From positions 1 to 64,000 of the forward strand of contig NZ_JAQMYP010000001.1 in the NCBI RefSeq assembly GCF_028369295.1: a DNA stretch of 64,000 nucleotides. Direction: 5' to 3'. This DNA is from Streptomyces sp. HD. GTDB lineage: Bacteria; Actinomycetota; Actinomycetes; Streptomycetales; Streptomycetaceae. The position numbers and the translations under genes were made by a program. Below, piece after piece: positions 43,192 to 52,563 of the stretch (position 1 is the first letter of the stretch; each line of letters starts with the position of its first letter). The notes below the pieces were generated by a model that worked only from the letters and a program-made list of their open reading frames with translations, was not told the DNA's origin and made no database searches.

Positions 43192-43851
43192 TCACCCCGC
43201 CGGACTCCCCGGCTCGTCCAGCTCGAACCCCACGTCCACGACCCCCTCCACCGCACGCACCAGCCGCGCGGCGACCGGCACCAGCGACGGGTCACGGAGC
43301 CGGCCGCGCAGCCGTACGACGCCGTCGCGGACCTCCACCCACACCACAGATCGCGGTGCCTGGAAGAGGTGGGCCACGACCTCCCGGCGTACTTCTTCAG
43401 CGATCTCCTCGTCGTCCCGCAGGAACACCTTGAGCAGGTCGGTCCGGCTGACGATGCCCTCAAGCCGCCCTGCCTCGTTCACGACGGGCAGCCGCTTCAC
43501 CCTGGCCCGCGCCAGGGTCCGGGCGGCCTGCGCGAGCGTCGCGTCGGCGGTGACCGTGAGCGCGGGGGAGGTCATCAGTTCGTCCGCGGTCACCGAACCG
43601 GCCTTCGCCAGGTCGGACAGCCGGCGCAGCTGGGTGTACCGGTCCGGGTCGCTGTCGCGGAACTCCTCCTTGGGCAGCAGATCGGCCTCGGAGACGACCC
43701 CGAGAACCCGCCCCCCGCCGTCCACCACGGGCAGGGCGCTGACCTTGCGGTCCTGCATGGTCCGCACGATGTCCTTGAAGACGGCGTCGCGGCCGACGGC
43801 GGCGACGTCGCGGGTCATCACGTCACGCACGTTGTGCGGGGCTCCGGGCAC
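43192..43851 (-). CDS. CBS-BON protein
   Basis: A 219-residue paralogue very close to the one at 18333-18986: [75 protein letters not shown] and a BON domain (VEVRDGVVRLRGRLRD). GTG start at 43851. It is followed upstream by the CNB gene at 43900 on the same strand, the same order as in the 18-19.5-kb copy. Confidence 0.88.
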   Translation of the reverse strand: MPGAPHNVRDVMTRDVAAVGRDAVFKDIVRTMQDRKVSALPVVDGGGRVLGVVSEADLLPKEEFRDSDPDRYTQLRRLSDLAKAGSVTADELMTSPALTVTADATLAQAARTLARARVKRLPVVNEAGRLEGIVSRTDLLKVFLRDDEEIAEEVRREVVAHLFQAPRSVVWVEVRDGVVRLRGRLRDPSLVPVAARLVRAVEGVVDVGFELDEPGSPAG

Positions 43852-43899
43852 GGTGACTCCTCGAACGTCCGGTTCGTGGCGGCGCGGTTCGGGGCGCGA

Positions 43900-44364
43900 T
43901 CAGCGCCGGGGCCCGCTGCCGTAGGGGGCGTACAGGTCCAGCAACCGGACACGGGCCGCCTGCAGCCGGTGGGCCACCACCTCGCCCACCCACTGGGCGA
44001 TGTTCCGGCCGAACTCCGGGTCCTGCTGGCACAGTGCGCGCACGGCCGTCGAGTCGAACTCGTAGGCACGCAGCGGCGAGGCCGCCTGGGCGCCCAGATG
44101 CCAGCTGTGTGGCGGGTAGAGCCACGACCAGCCGACGAGGTCGTTGTGCCTGAGTGATTCGATGACCGCCGGTTGTCGGCCGGGTACGCGCATGTCGAGG
44201 TCGACCGTGCCGGTCCGGATGATCCAGAACCGGTCGGCGTGTCCGCCTTCCTCGAAGAGCCGGGCGCCCATCGGGAACGACACCTCGCGGGCGATCCGCA
44301 TCAGCCGTTGCCGGTGCTCGGCAGGCAGCGCCCTGGGCATGCTCGTCGTTGCGGGTGCGTTCAT
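43900..44364 (-). CDS. Cyclic-nucleotide-binding-domain protein without DNA-binding domain
   Basis: A 154-residue paralogue of 19038-19502, equal in length: [80 protein letters not shown]. No helix-turn-helix follows. Start ATG 44364 (MNAPATTSMPRALP). The paired operator begins 68 bp upstream, compared with 69 bp in the paralogue. The gene pair CBS-BON/CNB plus the divergent USP at 44703 repeats the layout at 18.3-22.7 kb, without SulP. Confidence 0.86.
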   Translation of the reverse strand: MNAPATTSMPRALPAEHRQRLMRIAREVSFPMGARLFEEGGHADRFWIIRTGTVDLDMRVPGRQPAVIESLRHNDLVGWSWLYPPHSWHLGAQAASPLRAYEFDSTAVRALCQQDPEFGRNIAQWVGEVVAHRLQAARVRLLDLYAPYGSGPRR

Positions 44365-44431
44365 GGGTGCCTCCAGGTCGGGCGTAGGAGCTACCACCTC
44401 CAGCGTGAGCACGCACGGCGGCCGGAGCCAT

Positions 44432-44466
44432 GGGCCACCCGGCCCCAGGACCGGGCCGACCGGCGG
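44432..44466 (-). promoter_or_regulatory. Paired DevR-like operator before the second CNB gene
   Basis: GGGCCACCCGGCCC (44432) and GGGCCGACCGGCGG (44453), exactly 21 bp apart, 68 bp before the CNB start. Confidence 0.62.
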
Positions 44467-44605
44467 CCCGCGGGCGCCCATCGGTACGGATTCGACGGAG
44501 CGAGGCGAGGGGAGAGCGGAGACCATGCGTCCCCAAGGACTCGGAGTGGGCCCGGCTGCCGCTTGTCGCCCGCGACCGATGGGTGCGGTGAGTCCAGGGG
44601 CCGTT

Positions 44606-44641
44606 GGGCCGCTCGGGCCCGAACCGGGGGACCTGTGGCCC
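44606..44641 (+). promoter_or_regulatory. Paired DevR-like operator before a USP gene
   Basis: GGGCCGCTCGGGCCC (44606-44620) and GGGACCTGTGGCCC (44628-44641), 22 bp apart; the second begins 75 bp before the USP start at 44703. A further overlapping GGGGCCGTTGGGCC begins at 44597. Confidence 0.62.
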
Positions 44642-44702
44642 CTGCGGAAGCGAAGCCCCGGCCACGAGGCTGGACACAGTTCCCCGATCAGGAGGCAGAA
44701 CC

Positions 44703-45608
44703 ATGGTCCGCACTGTTGTCGCAGGTCTCGACGGCTCGCCCGAGAGCCGGGCCGCTGCCGAGTGGGCGGCCCGCGAGGCGAGGCTGCGCGGCTTGCCGTT
44801 GAAGATCGTCCATGTCTGGGAGCCCGTCCCGGAACCCATGGCCCAGGCTCCGCTGCTCGGCGCCGAGACACAGCAGCACTGGAGCGAGCGGGTGCCTCGC
44901 GAGGCCGCCGACGGGATCCGGCTGCGCCACCCCGGCGTCGAGGTGACCACCGAGCAGCTCAGCGGACGCCCGGCCGACACCCTGGTCAAGGCGGCCGCGG
45001 ACGCGGAACTGCTGGTCCTCGGCTCGCGCGGGCTGAGCGGGCTGGGCGGCTTCATGGTCGGCTCCGTCGGACTCTCGGTCGTGGCGCACGCCGATCGCCC
45101 GGTCGTCCTCGTCCGCGCCGGGGAGCAGGCCGCCGACGAGCACCGGCCCGACCCGGCGGGTATTCCGTCGGCCGCCACGCCCTACCGGCCCGTAGTCCTA
45201 GGCCTCGACGCGACGAGTCCCGACGACTCCGTGATCGAGTTCGCCTTCGGCGAGGCCGCCTGCCGCGAGACCGGGCTGCGGGTGCTGCACGCCTGGAACC
45301 TGCCGCCGTACTACGTCTACGGCCTTTCCGCCGACGCCGAGCTGCACGACGAGATCGCCCGGCAGCAGGCCTCGGTCCTGGCGGGAGTCCTGCGGCCCTG
45401 GCGGCAGAAGTACCCGAATGTCGAGGTGGCCGAGGAGACCCCGTCCGGCAGCCCCGGCATGCGGCTGGTGGAGGCCTCCCACGAGGCCTCGCTGGTCGTC
45501 GTCGGGCGCCGCGTCCGCCGCAGCCCGTTCGGCGCCCACATCGGCCCCGTCGCCCACGCCGTCCTGCACCACGCCGCGGCCCCCGTCGCGGTCGTCGCCC
45601 ACAACTGA
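44703..45608 (+). CDS. Tandem universal stress protein
   Basis: A 301-residue USP, the duplicate of 21787-22692: LDGSPESRAAAEWAAREARL, PMAQAPLLGAETQQHWSERV, domain 1 loop VLGSRGLSGLGGFMVGSVGL, domain 2 VVGRRVRRSPFGAHIGPVAH. Equal in length to its twin. The ATG follows GGAGGCAGAACC. Downstream is the acyl-CoA synthetase fusion, after 220 bp containing one operator-like palindrome. Confidence 0.92.
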   Translation: MVRTVVAGLDGSPESRAAAEWAAREARLRGLPLKIVHVWEPVPEPMAQAPLLGAETQQHWSERVPREAADGIRLRHPGVEVTTEQLSGRPADTLVKAAADAELLVLGSRGLSGLGGFMVGSVGLSVVAHADRPVVLVRAGEQAADEHRPDPAGIPSAATPYRPVVLGLDATSPDDSVIEFAFGEAACRETGLRVLHAWNLPPYYVYGLSADAELHDEIARQQASVLAGVLRPWRQKYPNVEVAEETPSGSPGMRLVEASHEASLVVVGRRVRRSPFGAHIGPVAHAVLHHAAAPVAVVAHN

Positions 45609-45728
45609 CCTCAGGCCCCGGGAAGTCGACCCCATCAAGGCGGGGGTCCCGAGGGCCTTCGGCGGGGCCCGGATGGGCCCCGCAGCCCTGAAGCCCGTCC
45701 TCACGGCCCGCGACCGGCCTTCTGATGA

Positions 45729-45742
45729 GGGCCGACCGGCCC
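45729..45742 (+). promoter_or_regulatory. DevR-like palindrome before the GNAT-acyl-CoA synthetase gene
   Basis: GGGCCGACCGGCCC, a perfect palindrome, starts 100 bp before ATG 45829. No convincing partner copy is seen at 21 bp. Confidence 0.55.
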
Positions 45743-45828
45743 ACCCGGTCAGCCCGGACAGCCCCTGGGACCGCCGCCCGTCGCGCTGCACGCTCTAAGT
45801 GCCGACAGGAATCTGGAGGAGATCCGCG

Positions 45829-48522
45829 ATGACGGACGACGCGTTCAGCAGGCCCACGGTGCACGCTCTGCTCGCGGACGGCACCACCGTGTGCATCCGT
45901 CCCGTGCGAGCAGACGATCACGACCAGGTGCAGGGGCTGTACGAGGAGATGTCCACGGAGAACCTGCGCCGCAGGTTCTTCGCCGCGAGCCGGCGTTCCG
46001 CCGCGGCGGCCGCCGAACGCGCCTGTGCCCGGCCACACCCGGGGTATCGGGCCTTGCTGGCCGAGACGGCGGGTCGGCTGATCGGACTTGCCGAGTACGA
46101 CGGCGACGGGACCGATGGCACGGCGGAGATCTCCATCGCGGTCGCCGACGGGCTGCACCACCGGGGCGTCGGCACCCTCCTGGTCGAGCACCTCGTCTCC
46201 GCCGCCCGCGCCGAGGGCATCACCACCTTCACCGCCGACGCGCTCAGCGAGAACCACGAGGTGCTCCGCCTCTTCGCCGACCTCGGCCTGCACACCACCC
46301 GCCGCTTCGAGGGCCCCGAGGTGCGCTGCACCATCGCCCTGGACCAGAGCGACACCTATCTGACGGCCGTGGAGGAACGCGGCCGCGCCGCCGACGTCGT
46401 CAGCCTCGAACCGCTGCTGCGGCCACGCACGGTCGCCGTCGTCGGCGCCGGACGCAAACCGGGCTCGGTCGGCCGGACGATCCTGCACCAGCTGCACTCG
46501 GGCGGCTACGCCGGGCGCCTGTTCGCGGTGAACCCCGCCGCGAGCTCGATCCTCGGCGTGCCGTGCCACCCGTCGGTCGGCGCCCTGCCCAAGACGCCCG
46601 ACCTCGCGGTTCTCGCCGTCCCGGCCGCCGTGCTTGCCGACACCGCCGAGGAGTGCGGGAAGGCGGGCGTACGCGCGCTGCTCGTCGTCACCGCGGGCCT
46701 GGACGCCGACCAGGCGGGGGCCCTGCTGGCGGCCTGCCGCGCGTACGGCATGCGCCTGGTCGGCCCCAACTGCCTCGGCATCTCCAACACCGACCCGGAG
46801 CTGCGCCTGGACGCCACCTTCGCCGCCGGCCACCCGCGCCCCGGCACCGCGGGCGTCGCCGTGCAGTCCGGCGGCGTCGGCATCGCGCTGCTCGACGGGC
46901 TGTCCCGGCTGGGCATCGGCGTCTCCTCCTTCGCCTCCCTCGGCGACAAGTACGACGTCAGCGGCAACGACATGCTCCAGTGGTGGGAGAGCGACGGCCG
47001 CACCGACCTCGCCCTGCTGCACCTGGAGTCCTTCGGCAGCCCCCGCGCCTTCTCCCGCACCGCCCGCCGTGTCACCCGCCGGATGCCGGTCCTGACCGTC
47101 GACGCCGGCCGCACCGAGGCCGGCCGCCGGGCCGCCGCCTCGCACACCGCGGCCGCCGCGACCCGCACCATGACGCGCGGCGCCCTGTTCACCCAGGCCG
47201 GCATCACCGCCACCCGCTCCTGCGGCGAACTCCTCGAAGCGGCCGCCCTGATGCACTCCCAGCCGTTGCCCGCCGGACCCCGCGTCGCGATCGTCACCAA
47301 CGCGGGCGGAGCCGGCGTCCTCGCGGCCGACGCCTGCGCCGAGGCCGGTCTGGAACTCCCGGCGCCCGGCCCCGAGCTGATCGACGATCTGCTCGACGCG
47401 CTGCCCGTCGGCGCCGCCGTCGGCAACCCCGTCGACGCCACCGCCGCCGTCACGGAGGATCAGCTCGCGAGCTGTGTGGACCGGATCATGCGCAACGGCA
47501 CCGTCGATGCCGTCCTCGTGGCCCTCGTTCCCACGGCGGTCGCCGCGGCGACCGGCGACGACCTCGTCCGGGCCGTCACCCACGCACCCGGTCGACGCCA
47601 CAAGCCGATCGTCGCGGTACGGCTCGAACAGGGCCTGCCCGTGGAGTTGTTGCCCGCCGCCCAGGGCACCACCGTCCCGTCGTACGCCGAACCCCAGGCG
47701 GCGGCCAAAGCGCTGGCCCACGCGGCCCGCCGCACCGCCTGGCTCGCCCGCCCCGCCGGTACGGTCCCCGACCTCGACAACGTCGAGACGAACCGCGGCC
47801 ACACCGTCGTCGAGGCGTACCTCGACAGGCATCCGGACGGCGGCTGGCTCGACCCGCGCGAATGCGCCGAACTCCTCGGCTGCTACGGCATTCCCCAGCT
47901 GCGCTGGGCCTGGGCCGACACCGAGGACGATGCCGTCCTCGCCGCCGAGCGGCTGCGCGGCGCGGACGGCCGCGTCGTGATGAAGGGCCACTGGCCGGGG
48001 CTGGTCCACAAGACCGCCGAGCACGCCGTCCACCTCGACCTGCGCGGTGACTCCCAGGTCCGCGCGGCGTTCCGGGACCTTGAGACCCGGTTCGCCGGCC
48101 TGCTGGAGGGCGTGTTGATCCAGCCGCTCGCCAACCGCGGCACCGAGCTGTTCGCCGGCGTCGTCCAGGACCAGGTCTTCGGGCCCCTCGTCCTGTTCGG
48201 GCTCGGCGGCACCGCGACGGAGGTCCTCGCCGACCACGCCGCACGGCTCGCCCCGCTCACGGACCACGACGTCCACGACCTGATCACGGCCCCGCGCTGC
48301 GCCCCGCTCCTGCTCGGCACGAACGGCGCACGCCCGGTCGACCTCCAGGGCCTCGAACAACTGCTGCTGCGGCTGTCCCGCATGGCGAGCGACCTGCCGC
48401 AGCTGGCCGAGGCCGACTTCAACCCCGTTCTCGCCACACCGGGCGGGGTCACCGTGCTCGATGCGCGCGTACGCCTGCTGCCGCGCAGGCCCCAGGACCC
48501 GTATCTGCGCCGACTCCGCTGA
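45829..48522 (+). CDS. GNAT acetyltransferase fused to NDP-forming acyl-CoA synthetase
   Basis: An 897-residue protein. Residues 1-170 are a GNAT domain (IRPVRADDHDQVQGLYEEMS, acetyl-CoA loop HHRGVGTLLVEHLV). Then come a CoA-binding Rossmann domain (VAVVGAGRKPGSVGRTILHQ), succinyl-CoA-synthetase-like ligase domains (VVTAGLDADQAG, GPNCLGISNT, ASHTAAAA with the phospho-His position) and a C-terminal ATP-grasp domain (MKGHWPGLVHKTAEHAVHLD, LFGLGGTATEVLADHAARLA). This is the protein-acetyltransferase (Pat/PatZ) class with the GNAT domain at the N-terminus, the order found in Streptomyces Pat proteins. It may lysine-acetylate acyl-CoA synthetases or make acyl-CoA. GGAGGAG precedes the ATG. The CBS-BON gene follows after 12 bp, so they form an operon. 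Confidence 0.9.
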   Translation: MTDDAFSRPTVHALLADGTTVCIRPVRADDHDQVQGLYEEMSTENLRRRFFAASRRSAAAAAERACARPHPGYRALLAETAGRLIGLAEYDGDGTDGTAEISIAVADGLHHRGVGTLLVEHLVSAARAEGITTFTADALSENHEVLRLFADLGLHTTRRFEGPEVRCTIALDQSDTYLTAVEERGRAADVVSLEPLLRPRTVAVVGAGRKPGSVGRTILHQLHSGGYAGRLFAVNPAASSILGVPCHPSVGALPKTPDLAVLAVPAAVLADTAEECGKAGVRALLVVTAGLDADQAGALLAACRAYGMRLVGPNCLGISNTDPELRLDATFAAGHPRPGTAGVAVQSGGVGIALLDGLSRLGIGVSSFASLGDKYDVSGNDMLQWWESDGRTDLALLHLESFGSPRAFSRTARRVTRRMPVLTVDAGRTEAGRRAAASHTAAAATRTMTRGALFTQAGITATRSCGELLEAAALMHSQPLPAGPRVAIVTNAGGAGVLAADACAEAGLELPAPGPELIDDLLDALPVGAAVGNPVDATAAVTEDQLASCVDRIMRNGTVDAVLVALVPTAVAAATGDDLVRAVTHAPGRRHKPIVAVRLEQGLPVELLPAAQGTTVPSYAEPQAAAKALAHAARRTAWLARPAGTVPDLDNVETNRGHTVVEAYLDRHPDGGWLDPRECAELLGCYGIPQLRWAWADTEDDAVLAAERLRGADGRVVMKGHWPGLVHKTAEHAVHLDLRGDSQVRAAFRDLETRFAGLLEGVLIQPLANRGTELFAGVVQDQVFGPLVLFGLGGTATEVLADHAARLAPLTDHDVHDLITAPRCAPLLLGTNGARPVDLQGLEQLLLRLSRMASDLPQLAEADFNPVLATPGGVTVLDARVRLLPRRPQDPYLRRLR

Positions 48523-48534
48523 GGAGGAACAACC

Positions 48535-49266
48535 ATGAAGCACGACAAGGTCGGCTCCGTGATGGCCACGGAGGTCGTCCGCGCCGAGTACGGCACCCCC
48601 TTCAAGGAAGTGGTCCGGCTGCTCGGCGAGCACCGCATCAGCGGACTGCCGGTCGTCGATGAGGACGAGAAGGTCATCGGCGTCATCTCCGAGACGGACC
48701 TGATGGTCAGGCAGGCCGAGACACCCGACCCGTACGAGCCGAAGAAGCGCTTCCGCTTCGACCGGATGACCCGCGCCGGCCGGGAGCGGGCCGCCAAGGC
48801 GCGCGCCCGCACCGCCGGTCAGCTGATGACGGAGCCACCGGTCACGGTCCACGCCGACGACACCATCGTCGAGGCCGCCCGGACGATGGCGCAGCACCAC
48901 ATCGAACGACTGCCCGTCCTGGACGAGGAGAACCGGCTGGTCGGCATCGTCACCCGCCGCGACCTGCTCCAGGTCTTCCTGCGGCCCGACGCGGACATCC
49001 GTACCGAGGTCGTCGACGAGGTGTTGGTCCGGGCGCTGTGGCTGCCGCCGCGCAGCATCGCCGTCTCCGTGACCGAGGGCGTGGTCACGCTGCTGGGGCA
49101 GATGGAGCGCAAGAGCGAGACGGAGATCGCCGTCTCCATGACCCGGCAGATCGACGGCGTGGTCGCGGTCGTCGACAAGCTCACCTACCGGCTGGACGAC
49201 TCGCATGTCCGGCCCGACGAGCAGGCCCTGCACGGCATCGCCGACGACTGGCTGCGCAAGCTGTGA
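48535..49266 (+). CDS. CBS-BON protein (diverged subgroup)
   Basis: A 243-residue protein: CBS1 KVGSVMATEVVRAEYGTPFK with GVISETDLMVRQ; CBS2 QLMTEPPVTVHADDTIVEAA with [36 protein letters not shown]. It differs from the other CBS-BON proteins in a Lys/Arg-rich insertion between the CBS motifs (PYEPKKRFRFDRMTRAGRER). AGGAGGAAC precedes the ATG. It sits 12 bp after the GNAT-synthetase gene and 51 bp before the flavodoxin gene. The sequence encoding its C-terminal WLRKL is duplicated after the stop (49241-49292). Confidence 0.88.
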   Translation: MKHDKVGSVMATEVVRAEYGTPFKEVVRLLGEHRISGLPVVDEDEKVIGVISETDLMVRQAETPDPYEPKKRFRFDRMTRAGRERAAKARARTAGQLMTEPPVTVHADDTIVEAARTMAQHHIERLPVLDEENRLVGIVTRRDLLQVFLRPDADIRTEVVDEVLVRALWLPPRSIAVSVTEGVVTLLGQMERKSETEIAVSMTRQIDGVVAVVDKLTYRLDDSHVRPDEQALHGIADDWLRKL

Positions 49267-49317
49267 TCAGCCGACTGGCTGCGCAAGCCGTGACCATGTG
49301 AAAGGAGGCGGAGCACC

Positions 49318-49818
49318 ATGACCACCAAGGTACTGGTCGCCTACGGGACGACGAACGGATCGACCGCGCAGATCGCCGAGGCCGTGGCCGAGGTTCTGCG
49401 CAAGGAGGGCCTCACCGCCGAGGCACTGCCGGCCGGATCGGTCGCACGAGTGACGCCGTACGACGCCGTCGTCGTCGGCGGCGGACTGTACGCCGGACGC
49501 TGGCACAAGGACTCACGCCGGTTCCTGCGCCGGCACCGCCGCGAACTGGCGGGACGCCCGCTGTGGCTGTTCAGCAGCGGTCCGTTGGACGCCTCGGCCT
49601 CCGAGCGGGACATCCCGCCCGTGCCCGGCCTGAAGCGGGCCATGACGCGACTGGATGCCAACGGGCACGTCACCTTCGGCGGCTGCCTGGAGGAGGGCGC
49701 CAAGGGATGGGTCGCCCGGATGATCATCAAGAACGGAAAGGGCGGTGACTTCCGGGACTTCGCCCAGATCGAGGACTGGGCGCGGACCATCGCCGACGAC
49801 CTGGTCACCCGGGGCTGA
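49318..49818 (+). CDS. Flavodoxin-domain protein
   Basis: A 166-residue flavodoxin-like protein: the FMN-phosphate loop VAYGTTNGSTAQIAEAVAEV, VVVGGGLYAGRWHKDSRRFL, WLFSSGPLDASASERDIPP and FGGCLEEGAKGWVARMIIKN. It resembles HemG-type menaquinone-dependent protoporphyrinogen dehydrogenases and related flavodoxins of dormancy islands. Function is likely electron transfer or heme synthesis under low oxygen; this is not certain. GGAGGCGGAGCACC before the ATG is a good ribosome site. It ends the plus-strand operon and is convergent with the hydrogenase-side gene ending at 49834. Confidence 0.84.
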   Translation: MTTKVLVAYGTTNGSTAQIAEAVAEVLRKEGLTAEALPAGSVARVTPYDAVVVGGGLYAGRWHKDSRRFLRRHRRELAGRPLWLFSSGPLDASASERDIPPVPGLKRAMTRLDANGHVTFGGCLEEGAKGWVARMIIKNGKGGDFRDFAQIEDWARTIADDLVTRG

Positions 49819-49833
49819 GCAAGGCTGCGCGGG

Positions 49834-50340
49834 TCAGGAACGCTGCGACAGGCCGGCCCCGTCCGCCCGGTGGAAGACGTCTCCGCATGTGAGGGATGGT
49901 GTCGGCCGGCGTTCGGCGAGGACGTTCAGCGCGTGGCGCACTTCCGTGCCCAGCAGCAGTAGCCGATGGCTGTACTGCCCGCCCTTGTAGACATACAGGC
50001 GGAAGACGTTGACGGCCTGTCCGTCACGGTCGTCGGCGAAAGGAGCCGGGAGCCCGGCGAGCAGCTCGTAGTCGACCTTGTTGGTCACCACCTCGGCCAC
50101 GACCTTGAGGGGCAGAGCGTCGATTTCCGCGGCGGACAACGAAGCGTCGAGCGCGACGGCGTGGGCGGCCAGGGCCGCGAAGATCTCGATCATTCGCTCG
50201 CCTGCCGCCGTGTCGATGCCCCGGCCCCTCAGGGCCTCGTGGCGACGAACCTGCCGCCATGGCTCCTGGTCCACCAGCGGCAGCAGGACACGGCCCAGGA
50301 GCGCGCAGCGACGCCACAACATGTCGTGGTCCGAGGTCAC
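49834..50340 (-). CDS. Conserved hypothetical protein downstream of hypE
   Basis: A 168-residue predicted soluble protein: MLWRRCALLGRVLLPLVDQE, IEIFAALAAHAVALDASLSA, LPLKVVAEVVTNKVDYELLA, VNVFRLYVYKGGQYSHRLLL. No family recognised. GTG 50340 has GGAGAGGA upstream. Between it and the hypE stop a second frame ([20 protein letters not shown], from 50409) could be the true N-terminus if one base were shifted. It is the last gene on the hydrogenase strand and probably a late member of that transcript. Confidence 0.6.
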   Translation of the reverse strand: MTSDHDMLWRRCALLGRVLLPLVDQEPWRQVRRHEALRGRGIDTAAGERMIEIFAALAAHAVALDASLSAAEIDALPLKVVAEVVTNKVDYELLAGLPAPFADDRDGQAVNVFRLYVYKGGQYSHRLLLLGTEVRHALNVLAERRPTPSLTCGDVFHRADGAGLSQRS

Positions 50341-50409
50341 GGTCGATCCTCTCCAGCAGCCTGAACTCACGGTCGACGAGCCCGGCGGTGCCGCGCACTT
50401 GGTCTGACA

Positions 50410-51447
50410 TCAGCAGATCCGCGGCAACTGCTCCCCGAGCGGCATCTCCACGATCCGCCGGGCGCCCACCAGCGTGCGCAGCGTCACCCGCCCCGCCGGC
50501 CGCCCGTCCGGCGACACCTCGCCGATCCGCACCGCCCCCGCTCCCTCGCTCACCGACCGCATCGCGGCCAGCGCGCTCTCGGCCGCGTCGGCTGCGACGA
50601 ATGCCACCAGGCAACCCTCGTTGGCGACGACGAGCGGGTCCAGCCCGAGCAGATCGCAGGCCGAGGCGACCGCCCCGGGCACCGGCACGGCGCTCTCCTC
50701 GATCTCGACGGCGACGGACGAGTCACGGGCGATCTCGTTGAGAGCCGCCGCAAGCCCGCCACGCGTCGGGTCGCGCAGCACATGGACGTCGGCGCCGAGC
50801 GGCACCAGGGTGCTGACCAGGCGGTGCAGCGGCCGGGAGTCGGAGGCGATGTCCCCCTCGAAGCCGAGGCCCTCCCGGGTGCTGAGCACGGTCGTCCCGT
50901 GCAGCCCGATCGGCCCGGACAGCAGGACCGCGTCCCCGGGGCGGGCCAGCGCGGCGGACGGATGCAAGGAGCCGTGCCGCTGCCCGATGCCGGTGGTGTT
51001 GATGAAGAGTCTGTCGGCGGCACCGCGCCCCACGACCTTGGTGTCCCCGGTGACCACGGGCACTCCCGCGTCCTGAGCGGCCTTCCCCAACGACGCCAGG
51101 ACAGCCCGCAGTTCGGCCAGCGGCAGCCCCTCCTCGACGATGAGGGAGACAGACAGCGCGACAGGCCAAGCACCCCGCATCGCGAGGTCGTTGACCGTGC
51201 CGTGGACGGCGAGGGACCCGATGTCCCCGCCGGGGAAGAACAGCGGGCTGACGACGAAACTGTCGGTGCTGATGACCAGCTCGCGGTAGCCGGGCAGCAG
51301 TGCCGCGTCCTCCATGGGGCCCGCGTCGCCGTCGAGGGCGGGCAGGATCAGGTGGTCGAGGAGCTCCGCGGTGAGGCGGCCGCCGGCTCCGTGGCCGAGC
51401 AGCACGACCTCGTCGTCGTGGTGGGGGGTGGGGCATTGGATGGTCAT
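50410..51447 (-). CDS. hypE: Hydrogenase maturation protein HypE (carbamoyl dehydratase)
   Basis: A 345-residue PurM-like protein that, with HypF, converts a C-terminal thiocarbamate into thiocyanate, the source of the Fe-bound cyanide of [NiFe]-hydrogenase. Visible: the ATP-binding [66 protein letters not shown], and the essential C-terminal cysteine in the last residues LPRIC. Its ATG overlaps the hypD stop by 4 nt (ATGA). Confidence 0.96.
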   Translation of the reverse strand: MTIQCPTPHHDDEVVLLGHGAGGRLTAELLDHLILPALDGDAGPMEDAALLPGYRELVISTDSFVVSPLFFPGGDIGSLAVHGTVNDLAMRGAWPVALSVSLIVEEGLPLAELRAVLASLGKAAQDAGVPVVTGDTKVVGRGAADRLFINTTGIGQRHGSLHPSAALARPGDAVLLSGPIGLHGTTVLSTREGLGFEGDIASDSRPLHRLVSTLVPLGADVHVLRDPTRGGLAAALNEIARDSSVAVEIEESAVPVPGAVASACDLLGLDPLVVANEGCLVAFVAADAAESALAAMRSVSEGAGAVRIGEVSPDGRPAGRVTLRTLVGARRIVEMPLGEQLPRIC

Positions 51448-52547
51448 GCCGTCCTCCTTGCTGGAGTGCGTCCGGCCGCGTGGAAGGCGGCACACGTGCC
51501 CTCGGAGGACACCATCGGCGCGCCGAGGGGGTGGCGGGGCGTGCAGCGGGTGCCGTAGGCGGCGCAGTCGGTGGGCAGTCTCGCCCCGGTGAGAATGGCG
51601 CCGGCGATGCACTCGGGATCCTCGACGGGACACAGCCCGCCAACGTCGAAGCGGCGGACGGCGTCGAACCGCCGGTACTTCTCGGCGAGTTCCAGCCCGC
51701 TGTCGGGCAGCTCCCCGATGCCCCGCCAGGCCCGGTCGGCGACCTGGAACACCTCACGGACCGCGTCCTGCGCCTCGGTGTTGCCCGAGCGCCGCACGGC
51801 CCGCACGTACTGGTTCTCCACGTCGAACCGCCCCGCCTCCAACTGCCGTACGGCCATGAGGATGCCCTCCAGCAGGTCCAGCGGCTCGAACCCGGTGACC
51901 ACGATCGGCACCCGGTACTCGGCGGCGATCGGCTCGTACTCCCGCCAGCCCATCACCGCGCACACATGCCCGGCCGCGAGGAAGGCCTGCACCTCGCACT
52001 CCGGGTCGTCCAGCAGCGCGGTCATCGCGGGCGGGACGAGGACATGGCTGACCAGCATCGAGAAGTTCGCCAGCCCGAGGCGGGCCGCGTGCAGCACAGC
52101 CGTCGCGTTGGCGGGGGCGGTGGTCTCGAAGCCGACCGCGAGGAAGACGACCTCACTGTCGGGGTGTTCGGCCGCCAGACGTACGGCGTCCATCGGGGCG
52201 TAGACCACCCGAACGTCCGCTCCCCGCGCCCGCAGCGACAGCAGGTCGGTGTCCGTGCCGGGCACGCGCAGCATGTCGCCGAAGCTGGTGAGGATCACGC
52301 CGGGCCGGGCGGCGACGGCCATGGCACGGTCCAGGCTCTCCAGTGGGGTGACGCAGACCGGGCAGCCGGGTCCGTGGATCATCCGCATCCCGGCGGGCAG
52401 CAGTTCGTCGATGCCCTGGCGGACCAGGGTGTGGGTCTGACCGCCGCACACCTCCATGATCCGCCAGGGACGCGTGGCGGTCTGCCGCAGCTCGTCCAGC
52501 AGCCGCCGGGCGAGGACGGGATCGCGGTACTCGTCGAGGTACTTCAT
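51444..52547 (-). CDS. hypD: Hydrogenase maturation protein HypD
   Basis: A 367-residue scaffold protein that, with HypC, assembles the Fe(CN)2CO group. Key motifs: [13 protein letters not shown] (redox Cys), [36 protein letters not shown], and the C-terminal cluster ligands around [22 protein letters not shown]. It starts 16 bp after the CBS-BON gene and overlaps hypE by 4 nt, part of one operon with the structural genes. Confidence 0.96.
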   Translation of the reverse strand: MKYLDEYRDPVLARRLLDELRQTATRPWRIMEVCGGQTHTLVRQGIDELLPAGMRMIHGPGCPVCVTPLESLDRAMAVAARPGVILTSFGDMLRVPGTDTDLLSLRARGADVRVVYAPMDAVRLAAEHPDSEVVFLAVGFETTAPANATAVLHAARLGLANFSMLVSHVLVPPAMTALLDDPECEVQAFLAAGHVCAVMGWREYEPIAAEYRVPIVVTGFEPLDLLEGILMAVRQLEAGRFDVENQYVRAVRRSGNTEAQDAVREVFQVADRAWRGIGELPDSGLELAEKYRRFDAVRRFDVGGLCPVEDPECIAGAILTGARLPTDCAAYGTRCTPRHPLGAPMVSSEGTCAAFHAAGRTPARRTA

Positions 52548-52563
52548 CGGTCGCGCGGGCCCT

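Noticed and set aside
45052..49233. 1393-codon minus-strand frame
   Set aside because: Spans three plus-strand genes with clear domains; repetitive Gly/Val/Asp/Arg composition marks it as a shadow.
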